NCBI GenBank assembly: GCA_943737045.1
Contig: CALSFV010000204.1
Location: forward strand, 744,001 to 808,000
From: Parapristionchus giblindavisi
Taxonomy: Eukaryota > Nematoda > Chromadorea > Rhabditida > Diplogasteridae
Direction of reading: 5' to 3'
Length of the DNA stretch: 64,000 nt
Below the pieces are notes generated by a model. That model ran no database searches, was not told the origin of the DNA, and was given only the letters and a program-made list of their open reading frames with translations. Both the position numbers and the translations under genes were made by a program. The stretch's first letter is position 1; the number at the start of each line of letters is the position of its first letter. Below, piece by piece: positions 51,401 through 61,644 of this stretch.

Positions 51401-54322
51401 TATGGGCATGTTGAGCTCGTAATGTATTTTCGGATGTTTTTGAGTCATTTAAACAACTTTGTTGCTTCTTGATAAAGGAATAAGCCGTTTTTTCCTTTGA
51501 CAGTTTTTTCTATAATTATTTTGAACGGAGTTCTGATCATTTTTCTGACGCACACTCGAGCCAAAAATACCGTACCTGCCAACTTTGACCTACCGCTACT
51601 CGAAAATGAGAGCAGATATGGAAATTCGGCCAACGCAGTTCGATAGAGCATCGTTCAAAGTACTTAATCTGAATTTTTTCAGGGGGTCGAAATTTCTATG
51701 TCCGCGGACCCTCCGAAAAGGTCGATTTTCTCGCGATTCCTCTCTTACATATATATAATTATATAGTTATAGCTTGTATAGTTATTAAAATTTATTTACT
51801 GGTCGTCTACGAGAGATGACAATTCCCTAACAGTAAGCGCAAATCAGTGTGAAGGGTCAAAGCACAGTTACATGAACTACAGAGTTTACCGCATATTTTG
51901 TGAATGAGCAGCACTTACGATTATATTTGATACACATCATAGCTCGAGCTGTTATGGTGTAATTTGTTTCCTTAACCTTCCAGTGGCAAAGATCATTGTC
52001 GAAAGAAATATTTGTATTTATGGAGTTTCCCACAAGTTCATGTTCGTCGTTCAGTTTTATTACACTGCAACTTGTATTCGATCAATAACAAACTGATCCT
52101 TTTCATATCTCAATGGTAATCGATAATATATTTGAATTAATTTTAATGTATCATAAATCGTATGCTGAGAAAAAGGTCCTAAATTTTGATTATTTTGTAG
52201 TGATGATATTGCATTGTTATTGCATTATTTTCAAGCAAAATATGTTGTATGAATAGAGGAATTCATATCAACTTGTAGCGTTATTTAATTAGAGCAAGGC
52301 ATACATACTCGAGAAATGCTATCTGTTCTCCGCATGGAAGATGACCGTATTCCATAGCCTGATATGTTTTAGTATCAGCATTGTCGAATAGAGGATTTAT
52401 CGTATATCCATCAGTGGTGTTACGTTTTGTGCCTAAAAGAAGATATGTATAATAAGAAACGAAATCGTTAATATTATAGCTAGTTACATGAACATAAACC
52501 ACCAAAAGAGCCATGCATTTCAAAAAAAAGGAAAGCAAATTTCATAGAACAACATAAAATTCAGATTCGCAAAAAATACTTATACTTAATTCGACTATTA
52601 CAAATTTAAAAAAAATACAATGTAAAAGTATAATTATACATTCGGTCGTAGTAGTTGCTGATGGGCTAGTTGACGAAGTAGATTGAGATACTACTGTTGT
52701 AGGTACGGTAGATGGAGATACTACTGTAGTAGGTTCGGTAGATGGAGATTCTATTGTTGTGTGTACGCTAGATAGAGATTTTACTGTCGTGGGTACGGTC
52801 AACATAGATACTACAGTAGTGGGTACAGTAGATGCAGATAGTCCCGTAGTGGGTACGGTAGTTGGAGATACTGATGTAGTGGGTACGGTAGATGGAGAGA
52901 CTGTTGTAGTGGATATGGTTGATGGTGATAATATTGTAGTGGGTTCGCTCGATGGAGATTTTAATGTTGTGGGTACGGTCAGCGTAGATACTACTGTAGT
53001 GGGTGAAGTATATGCAGATTGTACCATAGTGGGTACGGTAGTTGGATATACTGCTGAATTGGATACGGCAGATGGATATACTGCTGTAGTAGGCACTGTA
53101 GATGGAGATAATACTGTAGGAGATACGGTAGATGGCGATACTATTGTAGTGGGTACGGCAGACGGAGATAGTACTGTAGTGGGTACGGTCAACATAGATT
53201 TTACTGTAGTGGGTACCGTAGATGGAGATAATACTGTAGTAGGTTCGGTAGATGGAGATACTACTGTAGTAGGTTCGGTAGATTGAGATGTTACTGTAGT
53301 GGGTACGGTAGATGGAGATACTACTGTAGTAGGTTCGGTAGATGGAGATACTACTGTGGTAGGTTCGGTAAAATGAGATGTCACTGTAGTGGGTACGGTA
53401 GATGGAAATACTACTGTAGTAGGTTCGGTAGATGGAGATACTACTGCAGTAGGTTCGGTAGATGGAGATACTACTGTAGTAGGTTCGGTAGATTGGGATG
53501 TTACTGTAGTGGGTACGTTAGATGGAGATACTATTGTAGGAGGTACGGTAGATGGAGATACTATTGTAGGAGGTACGGTAGATGGAGATACTGCTGTGGT
53601 AGGTTCGGTAAAAGGAGATGTTACTGTGGTGGGTACGGTAGATGAAGATAGTACTGTAGTTTGTACGGTAGATAGAGATACTATTGTAGTGGGTACGGTA
53701 GATGGAGATGTAACTGTAGTGGGTACGGTAGATGGGGATACTTCTGTAGTAGGCACGGTAGTTACAGTGACTACTGTAGAGGGTCCGCTAGATTCGGATA
53801 CTACTGTAGTGGGTGTGGTTGATTGAGGTACAACGGTTGATGTATTGTCAATATTGTTAGGAGAATTGAAATTTGATCTAGAAGAAGAAGAATTAGTCGG
53901 AAATACTGTTGAAGTATAGTTGGTATATCCTGCTGTAGCGTTGGAACTATCACATTTTCCATCCTTGCTACCACTATATTCTTCAATATAGTGAGTCGTT
54001 TCCATTTTACAGAATCCATCGTGAGGTCTATAAGCCACTTTATGGCAGTCCTTGTTGTCCTGAATTTTTTTGAGTAATGCATCGTTTTTTTCGAACTTTA
54101 AAATACCTGGCACTTATGGACGCATATTAAGAATTGCTTAATTTCATCATTAATCAATTCATCATTGAGATGACTGTATTGTATGCGAAGATAAGCCTAG
54201 AATAAGCTTGACTTTTATAAATATATCGTCCCCTTATTTTTCATATCGAGACATCGTTATAACTATATTAATGATACCTGGCAACTCGTCGATATTATTG
54301 CTAGAATCAGAAGCAAATTCAT
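45493..54322 (-). CDS. Secreted PAN-mucin family protein, copy 3 (exons 1-7, 3' end not found)
   Basis: Exons on the minus strand: 54322-54278 (signal peptide MNLLLILAIISTSCQ), 54196-54107 (CVHKC), 54059-52640 (end of PAN module and ~38 decapeptides), 52432-52309, 52064-51919, 47865-47724 and 45624-45493. Lengths (45, 90, 1420, 124, 146, 142, 132) and phases equal those of copies 1 and 2, and every junction is GT..AG. Motifs: PCGEQIAFL, LCHWKV, NSWMC, YTIAGS...YCANNRWFVSM. Intron 5 is 4 kb and intron 6 2 kb, both packed with palindromes, a SINE and a LINE fragment. Exon 8 is absent between exon 7 and the LINE. The link across the two large introns is inferred from strand, order and phase. Secreted or surface protein, function unknown. 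Confidence 0.6.
45640..46260. other. Intron 6 of copy 3, left part
   Basis: No exon seen. Contains short AAGGCCAAAGGCCAAAGATC repeats at 45,762-45,782. Confidence 0.4.
46262..47555. mobile_element. Palindromic element with a SINE in its core
   Basis: Arms 46,262-46,645 and 47,168-47,555 are inverted copies (TCCTTAGGGTACCTAACAAG; CGTCGAGAGACGACGTCAAA). Between them lies a tRNA-like SINE, 46,716-46,830, with TGAGTAGTGTACTGGATAAG and GGGGTTCGATCCTCC, then CTTTTGCTGATTTTG shared with 36,140. No transposase. Confidence 0.65.
47945..48052. repeat. Two-copy ~41-bp tandem duplication
   Basis: TTGGCAGTTGTTTCCCTTCT is repeated at 47,974 and 48,014, each followed by a CTCGGCAA block. Lies in intron 5 of copy 3 and has no coding support. 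Confidence 0.6.
48078..48168 (-). mobile_element. 91-bp 3' end of the 59.5-kb LINE family, with 8-bp TSD
   Basis: The minus strand matches the last ~90 bp of the LINE at 61.83-61.92 kb (CACATCTTTATTGGATGTAT, then an ATAAATAAAT tail), with few differences. It is flanked by GCCGCATC at 48,070-48,077 and 48,169-48,176. This is a classic severely 5'-truncated insertion. Confidence 0.85.
48236..49586. mobile_element. Double-layered palindrome with four related units
   Basis: Outer units 48,305-48,590 and 49,260-49,510 are inverted copies. Inner units 48,600-48,890 and 48,940-49,240 are inverted copies too, and outer and inner units are themselves diverged relatives. All four retain a similar open frame (for example TFLTNSFLEFAKESIAPTPE against TLLSNSLLELDKDSNAPSPE). 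No transposase is recognisable. Confidence 0.6.
49600..50340. other. Intron 5 of copy 3, middle part
   Basis: 49,940-50,190 is a fragment related to the hAT-like element at 62.85-63.49 kb (CTACCGTAACCGTCAGGAAT, GATCCGATACCAAATACTA..., AGTGAGCC.ACGTT). The remainder is unique. No exon seen. Confidence 0.45.
50351..51742. mobile_element. Palindromic element with a unique centre
   Basis: Arms 50,351-50,590 with 50,820-50,985, and 51,350-51,742, are inverted (TTTCTGACGCACACTCGAGC; TATATGGGCATGTTGAGCTC). Centre 50,985-51,300 has a G12 run and a CT-rich block. The arms are unequal: ~230 bp present on the left (50,590-50,820) are missing on the right. Lies in intron 5 of copy 3. Confidence 0.6.
52640..54059 (-). 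repeat. Exon 3 decapeptide mucin repeat, copy 3
   Basis: The longest repeat exon, 1,420 nt with about 38 decapeptide units (TVPTTVVSPS type; a TEPTTVVSPS subtype is clustered in the middle). The 5' part is the second half of the PAN-like module (DNKDCHKVAYRPHDGFCKME). Donor GTATAA leaves a T that joins GC of exon 4 to make Cys. Confidence 0.8.
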
Positions 54323-54429
54323 ATTGCGAAACCAAATCAGGCAGGATTCTTCCTCAAGACTGGTGAAATTCGTGAATTCTTCGAAAAGCCCTGTAAATTT
54401 CTATAGAAACCAGAGAGATTCCTTTTAGC

Positions 54430-55850
54430 ATCCTTTTAGAGTGGTACATCTAACAAGGAAAGCACAAAAGTGAACGGAAGATTTTCTGAAATCGACCCAG
54501 ATGGGTGTTACAAGTAGACGATGGGTTCCCAAACAACAAAGTAGTTTCAAAAGTTGCTGAGTCCCCTTGACTTGGATAGATTTATCTATTGGGTTGACTC
54601 GTCTTAAGACTCTTTAAAGCCCTTCGTCTTGAATATATTTCATATATGGTATTTCATTGTAAATGTATTTGCTTCTACTTCACTGCTCTTTAGTTCTTTC
54701 GTTGTCTGTAGTTGGGTTCTGGCCTTCCCCATTTCACTCTTTGATCATTGGCGCATCATGTGCTTCACTCTATGCATGCCACTCACAAGGGAAGTCTGTT
54801 TGGCCGGTCCCGGACTTCGGGATGGGACATATACCATTCGATAGGTATCCGAAAAAGAAGATTTTTCATGTTGACCATTTTGGCAGAATGCCCCTGGGCG
54901 CAGAGTTATTTGCATATTTCTCCGGATTTTCGCCCTACAATGAAACACATTATCTCTGAGATAGCTTATGCCGGAATCGAACTTGCAAGCAAAATATACA
55001 TAGAACATCCTCTTTAAGTAAAAATAAAAATAAGTAAATTCATTTTAACCATTGCTTGTGTTGTTTACCACTCTTATTCACCACTGTTTGCTTTCGATTT
55101 AACTTTCGGATACCTATCGAATGGTATATGTCCCATCCCGAAGTCCGGGACCGGCCAACCATACTTCCCTTGTCAGTGGTCTAAGATTATCATATAAAGA
55201 CATAAAAAGACACATATAAATATAAACACATATAAACACATATAAAGACAGACACGAAGAAACTCGATGGAAAGATAGAAAATAAATTCATGCGGACAAT
55301 AAATAATAATATTATTATTGTCCGAATTTAAAAATAACCCTTTGCTTGCTATTGTTGCAATGATATCGATATGAGATCAGGGTGCGGTAAAGTTGTATGA
55401 GAGAAAATGCTTTGTTAACTGTTCCGTCTTTTTTGCAGAACTTCAGAATGTCCTATACAATGAGTGACATCGATGATGTATTCACTGAAGTAACGATTTT
55501 TTCATTTGATAGATGTGTATTTATACTTTGACATACCATGGGTGTTTGGTGATAAATGGCGAAAACCTCGCTACATTGTGCCGAAAAAAAGCTGGATCGG
55601 GAATCAATAGTGTTTTATTTTCTATTGAATTTGAATAAATACTGCAGTTAACTATTTTTCCTATTTTGGTGAATATTTGAATCTCATCTGTTGAACCTGC
55701 GCATGATATGTATTTAGAAACACGATCATTAGTAACGGAATATTTTATGGATAAGCATAACTTTGAGGCGGAATACAACACGAAATACGACAAACCGCAA
55801 TATGTGAAATGAAAGCCAAACTTTGTGTAATTATCAGACAGTATATGAAT
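54430..55850. other. 5' flank of copy 3 and intergenic DNA
   Basis: Similarity to the 5' flanks of copies 1 and 2 stops near 54,430. Includes a palindromic element (54,778-55,179), tandem acatataaa blocks (55,205-55,250) and 55,375-55,560, which resembles 530-760. No exon found. Confidence 0.4.
54778..55179. mobile_element. Palindromic MITE, relative at 21.07-21.22 kb
   Basis: Inverted ends CACAAGGGAAGTCTGTTTGG/CCAACCATACTTCCCTTGT with GGTCCCGGACTTCGGGATGG in both arms. One arm also matches 21,070-21,220 in the complement (GGTATCTGTCCCATCGCGAA). Confidence 0.6.
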
Positions 55851-55926
55851 GATTCATGTTTTCAAAGCATTACAAGCTTGGAACTTAGTACCTTTTTATC
55901 CACTGCTGCTTCGATCTCTAACACAC

Positions 55927-56058
55927 GCGTAGGATTTTACTATTTGAGTAAATATTTTGCCTGCTGGCATGGAGACGAACCACAAATCGTGGACGCAATG
56001 TAAGGATATGCTTGTATAATAACGATAATCGACAAAGAAACCTCCAGCCGTGGTGTAC
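55927..56058 (-). pseudogene. Orphan exon 7 of the PAN-mucin family
   Basis: 132 nt with intact acceptor (cacttcag|GTAC) and donor (GC|GTGTGTT), reading YTTAGGFFVDYRYYTSISLH and then CVHDLWFVSMP. It lies in the 600-bp segment duplicated from or to 4,378-4,995. No exon 6 or other exons flank it, so it cannot make the protein alone. Confidence 0.7.
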
Positions 56059-56459
56059 CTGAAGTGTATTTGGAAGAAATTTGTTGGGGTTGATTTTTTA
56101 ACCCAAAACAATTGAAAATATGTTTTTTTGGAATAATTTGATATTTGGAAGAAGCTTGATGCAACTTCATATGTCATCACACCATGCTTAACGATTTTGG
56201 GGTTGATTTTATCATATTAAGAAAGTTTGACTGAAAACTGGTGCAAATGCAGCGAAAATATGAGAACCTTTCCGCGGTTTCCCGAAGAGAGTTTTGCGCA
56301 TGTGTATCCTGTTAGTTTAAAAAAAAAGAAAGTGTAAATTAGGGAACGGGAGGTGGGATGCTATAGCCGAAAATATTTTTGAAAACTTTGTCTTTTCGAA
56401 ATACCAAATGAGAGACCAAGCACGAAATTTTTTCAGTTTTGAAAAGTAAAGTCAAATAC

Positions 56460-56915
56460 ATGCGTCAAATACATAAATACATGCGCTATAGTTGTTGCTA
56501 GCGATTATCACGTTATAAGACGAATGCGTTGAAATTATGTCAGCAGGTGATTTGTTACATATACATGAAGACACACAAAATCTCAACGGGGCTCGATCAC
56601 ATGTGATCAGAAAAATAAATGTTATCCACGGAGCATAAGACCTGAGAAGTGTCATATTTAACACTGTTCGAGCCTAAAAATTGTTAAATATAACACTTCT
56701 TAAGTCGTGTGCTCCTTGAATAACACTTATTTTTCTGTGTGTATGCGATTGAATCAAGACAGGGCTCACTTCTGGTATTTCCAAACTTGCAGTCTACTTA
56801 AATTACCGTGTGCCTTTACAATGTTAGAGCTTGTTAGAATGCATGTGCAATGTTCGAGAGTGGACATTACAAGTTACAAGGGAACTCTCCCAACTTAAGG
56901 TGGCCATATGACATA
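56460..56915. other. Repeat patchwork, no gene
   Basis: Holds a copy of the AACACTT hairpin (56,648-56,700) and an ACTTAAAG-family fragment (56,774-56,810). No supported exon. Confidence 0.4.
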
Positions 56916-57895
56916 CAGTATCGGCGTAAAGTGATGAGACGCTTTTTCATTTTTTTATAACTTTTGATTCAGGAAAGCAATCAGGCTGAACTTTTGATCC
57001 AATGTACAGAATTTATCAGGAGATATTATCATGATGTGTTGGTGTAGTTAAATTCGTTCATTATTGCGTAGTGATGACGCAATCGAAGTACACTTTTTTG
57101 AAAATTTCCAAGTCTTTAGTGAAAAGTCCTGTTCTCCTGAAACATTGTGAGAGTGGAGACATCTACTAGGGCTGAAAATGCATCATTTTGGCGCTTAGAA
57201 CGGGTCGTTAGCACATCAAGAAGCTGAGTTTTAAATTTTGGGGATCAAATTTGCAACAAAGCTACGGTTCGAAATCGGAGTCGGATCCATTCCGGATATT
57301 TTTCCTGTTCAGCCCTAGTAGATGTCTCCACTCTCACAATGTTTCAGGAGAACAGGACTTTTCACTAAAGAATAGGAAATTTTCAAAAAAGTGTACTTCG
57401 ATTGCGTCATCACTACGAAATAATGAACGAATTTAATTACACCAACACATCCTGATAGCGTTTGCTGCGGGTCTGAAAGGAATCGGAACTAAACCAAAAT
57501 AAGGGTAATAAATACATGATACATTTCAAAGCTGCCTGCGCAGGAACCATAATTTTAGAAGACCTGCCCTCTGAACTGTAGGGTCTCAAAATCAGTCCTT
57601 CCAAAAAAATGATTTTTTATGCCTTGAGGGCGAATGATGAGCTATGACTACCATAATCTGGGGATAAAGAGTACTCGCCACTAACATCATTTTGGCACTT
57701 AGAACGGGACGTTAGCACATCTAGAAGCTGAGTTATAAAATATAGAGATCAAATTTGCAGCTCCGCTACCGCTTGAAATCGGTGTCGCAGCCATTCCGGA
57801 TATGTTGACTGTGCAGCCCTAGTGGATTTCTCCACTCTCATAATGTTTCAGAAGAACAGGACTCTTCACTAAAAATAAATTCTGTACATTGACTG
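56916..57895. mobile_element. Rearranged copy of the 13.2-kb palindromic element
   Basis: Begins at TA with CAGTATCGGCGTAAAGTGAT. The outer parts of both arms meet near 57,180, then an internal arm segment (from 57,455) is appended out of order, ending near 57,895 without a right terminus. Deleted and scrambled derivative. Confidence 0.65.
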
Positions 57896-57984
57896 AAAAA
57901 AATAATCTATTGTTTTAATGGTACGAGAGCGTCCGCAATGACAATGTCTTGTTTTTTTTAAAGCTCAGAAACTAGAAAAATCTC

Positions 57985-58135
57985 TATTAAATATCAAATC
58001 AGTGCGGCGAAGGTCAGACGGGTGTGAGGAAGTGGAGAGGTAATCGAGAGCAAGGCGAGAGAGTGTTCCACCCGTTGCCATTTACCTAGATTTGTCATTT
58101 TCTTATGTATGTACTTTTTATACTTGCAATATTCC
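57985..58135 (+). repeat. Dispersed repeat R4 (copy c)
   Basis: GCGGCGAAGGTCAGACGGG, then GAGAGGTAATCGAGAG and GTACTTTTTATACTTGCAATA. Diverged relative of copies at 23.9 and 31.7 kb. It directly precedes a receptor exon fragment. Confidence 0.55.
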
Positions 58136-58204
58136 ATTGGATTGCCCGAGGCTTTCGCACTCTAGCAACAATTCTTTTTGACCAGTCATATTTAACAATT
58201 TTAG

Positions 58205-58531
58205 GTGATGGATCTGCCCTCTTATTTTCAATCATTAACACACACGCCTTCTGCAACACCCTCGTCACACAGTATTCTGGTCCAAGCCATTTTTCTTCGA
58301 AAGCAAGACAAATGAGAGACGATTGTATTCGAGAGAGTTTGTATGTTGAGCGGTCGTTCTTGCTTTGAAAGTCATGAGAACGCTGTGGTCAGTATATATT
58401 GTCTGTCACTGCATCGGACTGAATTATATAAAAGCATCGTGAAATCTATGCAATTTCGTTTAAAAGGACCGAAAACGGATAAGAAATTGTTTCGAATTTA
58501 TATGGGAAAATTACCATCATCTACTATGTAG
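58205..58531 (+). pseudogene. Serpentine receptor terminal exon, interrupted
   Basis: After acceptor attttag it reads GDGSALLFSIINTHAFCNTL, then continues after a 124-nt insertion as VVSIYCLSLHRTELYKSIVK and a basic tail to TAG. This is a close relative of the last exon at 37,239-37,426. The insertion (about 58,267-58,390, with ACACAG...CTGTG ends and GTC repeated) shifts the frame and brings a stop. No upstream receptor exons are nearby, so this is a dispersed 3' fragment. Confidence 0.65.
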
Positions 58532-58534
58532 ATA

Positions 58535-59463
58535 TTTATGAATGGAGTGGTAAATGACCTTATCACCTTTAAAAGCACTGTTATTCATTTCGGCTCACTT
58601 TTAAGTGAAACCTTAAAAGAATAGAACTACGTACACTGGTAATTCAAAACTAGGCATTTATTTATGTAAAACACGTAAAACACTCTCAAAATAATCCCTG
58701 GAAATCTGGACATGATCGGTTAAGTTTGAAAAAAGTTATGACTAAAAATGTACTTTACTTTTATACGGTACTGTAGTTTATTTATCATTCCCACTTGAAG
58801 TAGACCTTCTAGTTGGATGTAAATTTACCGCAAGTGGTGTATACTAAAAATATGCATTTCGTCAAGACTGACTGAGCCACTCACAATGACTACCACATTA
58901 TTTTCATAAAAGAGAGATTTAAAGGGAGGGTGACTTCTCTCAATGGGGCCTCTTCATCGCGCACACATATGTCTTCGTTCTCTAACAACGAGAGAGCGTA
59001 GATCGTTGAAGAGCCCGTCGACAAAGGTTTCGGTACCTTTAATATCCCTGCAATCTAATTTTTCGCTGTGTCTCTGTACTCTGGCACTAGGGGAAACTGC
59101 ATAACAAGTGGGAGGTGAATATGCGACTGATTAATATGTGTTAGTCATAAATAACGTTAAACGTAATTATTCATCTGAATTCTCAGTTTATGTGCACATA
59201 TCAAAGGAAATGTTCAAAGCTCAGAGCTAAAAATATATATGTCCGTTCTCTGACGGCAAACTCTCTCATACTTGAGCTGTGGGTTATCTAATTGTAAGAT
59301 GAGTTAGAAAATTAGAAATACTTTGACGAAAATTTACCGTGCGTGTGATATTACGTTTTTTTTTCAATGCAAATGCGCAAAACTTCAGTAAACTTTATAT
59401 GGAAACAAATATACAATCTCAAAATTTTTAAAATTAATCTAGTTTATAATACATGGGCTGAAT
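58535..59463. other. Intergenic, no gene
   Basis: 58,785-58,870 is a fragment of the ACTTAAAG MITE family. Otherwise AT-rich with no supported exon. Confidence 0.4.
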
Positions 59464-61644
59464 ATGACATTTTTCTCTCTTTCCTTCCCTTCATTTACTC
59501 CAATCAATGTTCCCACTTTCGATTACCGTAAGACAAACTTTGATTTCCTTGATCATGCCTTCTTCTGTTCTGATTGGGACTCCATTCTCAATGATTTTTT
59601 GTCTATCAATGATATGTATTCCAAATTTACGTCTCATGTTTTGTCACTTCTGCCTAAGTACACCCCAATTCGTAAAGTCCCTTTACCATTCGACCAATAT
59701 CCATCCCACATCCGGTCTTTGATCTCTCATAAGCGTGCTCTTTTTGAAAAGATTCATCTTCGCCCTGTTATACCTCTATATAAATCTGTGTGTGCCCGTC
59801 TTCAGCGAGAGATAAGGAAGTATGTAAAAAATCGTGAAAACAAAATACTCTCTAATTTGCATGGCAAACGATTTTACAACTACCTCAGCTCTCGACTTAA
59901 AAGCAAGACTAAAATAGGATGTTTATGTGATACCTCTGGAAATCCACTATTATCTGAATCATCTAAGGTTAATGCATTGGCCGACTACTTTCAAACCATG
60001 TATACCACTGATGATATGACCCGCCCTCATGTACTTGCCTCTGTTCCTCAATCTTTCTCCGTACCTATAATCATGCCTCAAGATGTTTGTTATCTTCTCA
60101 AACGAGTCAATTCCTCATGTTCATTACCTTCCGATAACATCCCCTCTATCATTTACAAAAATTGTTCCTCAACCTTAGCCTACCCTCTTTCTCTTATCTT
60201 CAATTACTCTTTCATATTGGGAGAGATTCCGTCTATATGGAAAATCTCCACAATAATTCCTATCCCCAAGGTTTCCTCGCCATCTATTGTTTCCCATTTT
60301 CGTCCAATCTCACTCACTCCCATTGCATGCAAAGTTTTAGAACGTTTTCTCAAACCGCGCATTATGAAATGGTGCAATATCCATAATATAATTCCTCAGG
60401 AACAATTCGGTTTTATGTCCGGTAGATCAACTGTATCACAACTTCTGCATTGTACTCAGGCATGGCGCAACTCTATTGATCGCGATCTCTGTACTGATGT
60501 AATTTATATTGATCTTGCTAAGGCGTTCGACTCTGTTTCTCATTCTAAACTTTTACATAAGTTGGAGTCTATTGGTATCAGGAATAACATTCTTGCGTGG
60601 TTTAATTCATTTTTAGATAATCGATCTTTTAGAGTACGTCTTGGTGATTCCCTCTCTTCTGAGAGGGATGTCACATCAGGAGTACCACAAGGTACAGTTT
60701 TGGGCCCATTACTGTTTTTGATTTATCTTTCGGAACTACCCAGGGTTATAGATCCTCTCCCTTTAATAGATATAAAAATTTTCGCTGATGACATCAAACT
60801 ATACTCTACATTTAGTCCATTACAACCATTAGCTTCTCATACTCAACTTTCTCAGGGTATTTCACTTATAGTAGAATACTGTCAAAAATGGCAGTTGACA
60901 GTTGCACAAAACAAATGCACTGTACTTTATATAGGCAAAAACAACCCCTCTCTTCCATACTCGATCCACTCTCATCCTCTACCCTCATCTCTATCTACCC
61001 GTGACTTAGGAGTCTTCCTTGACCCTCTTCTCAATTTTTCCTCACACATCTCTATTATTACAAAGAAAGCCACATCTTTAGTTTATCTACTTTTTCGTTC
61101 TATCTCTTGCACTAGACCCGGTGTTTACATACACGCCTTTAAATATTATATCCTTCCCATTATTGAATATGCATCCCCCGTATGGTCCCCTTCATCTAAG
61201 GGCCTTGTTCGTAAATTAGAGAAAGTTTCACATCTTTTTACTCGTCTCCTATTTTATCGCTGTTTCCATAGAGATGTATTCCCTCCTCAGTATATTGATA
61301 GATTAGCTCTGTTCAATCTACCTACCCTTTATCATAGAAGAACAGTGATCGATATTATTTATGCTTTAAAGATTCTTCGTTGTGAAGTAGATCTTCCATC
61401 TAGCCATTTCTTTGTTTTTAAACCTACATTTGGTCGATTATCTTGTTTCGCATTTCATATTCCTTTAACTAAACGTGAAAACCTCCGTTCCTCTTTTTCA
61501 GTTAGGTGTGCCCGTTTCCTGACCAAATTACATTGTGTTACTGGTTCACCCACCATATTACATAGCACCCCAATTATTAAAGCTAAATTGATTTCTTGCC
61601 CTGACCTTATTGAAAAATTAGGAATTACCATCACATCACTTTAA
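59464..61644 (+). CDS. LINE ORF2 fragment with intact reverse transcriptase (726 residues)
   Basis: Starts in the strand that follows the SDH motif of the endonuclease (TFFSLSF), so the nuclease is missing. The reverse transcriptase is open and has FRPISLTPIACKVLERFL, FGFMSGRSTVSQLL, YIDLAKAFDSVSHSKLLHKL, SGVPQGTVLGPLLFLIYLSE and catalytic FADDIKLYS. The C-terminal CR1-type region (ARFLTKLHC) is intact. The lack of stops suggests recent insertion. The ATG at 59,464 is incidental, and the product could not self-mobilise without the endonuclease. Confidence 0.9.
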   Translation: MTFFSLSFPSFTPINVPTFDYRKTNFDFLDHAFFCSDWDSILNDFLSINDMYSKFTSHVLSLLPKYTPIRKVPLPFDQYPSHIRSLISHKRALFEKIHLRPVIPLYKSVCARLQREIRKYVKNRENKILSNLHGKRFYNYLSSRLKSKTKIGCLCDTSGNPLLSESSKVNALADYFQTMYTTDDMTRPHVLASVPQSFSVPIIMPQDVCYLLKRVNSSCSLPSDNIPSIIYKNCSSTLAYPLSLIFNYSFILGEIPSIWKISTIIPIPKVSSPSIVSHFRPISLTPIACKVLERFLKPRIMKWCNIHNIIPQEQFGFMSGRSTVSQLLHCTQAWRNSIDRDLCTDVIYIDLAKAFDSVSHSKLLHKLESIGIRNNILAWFNSFLDNRSFRVRLGDSLSSERDVTSGVPQGTVLGPLLFLIYLSELPRVIDPLPLIDIKIFADDIKLYSTFSPLQPLASHTQLSQGISLIVEYCQKWQLTVAQNKCTVLYIGKNNPSLPYSIHSHPLPSSLSTRDLGVFLDPLLNFSSHISIITKKATSLVYLLFRSISCTRPGVYIHAFKYYILPIIEYASPVWSPSSKGLVRKLEKVSHLFTRLLFYRCFHRDVFPPQYIDRLALFNLPTLYHRRTVIDIIYALKILRCEVDLPSSHFFVFKPTFGRLSCFAFHIPLTKRENLRSSFSVRCARFLTKLHCVTGSPTILHSTPIIKAKLISCPDLIEKLGITITSL

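Noticed and set aside
52433..52538. Short Met-initiated hydrophobic stretch (MALLVVYVHVTS) upstream of exon 4 of copy 3 as a separate gene start
   Set aside because: The matching positions in the other copies contain stops or no ATG. The segment is the end of intron 3, and the real signal peptide is exon 1.
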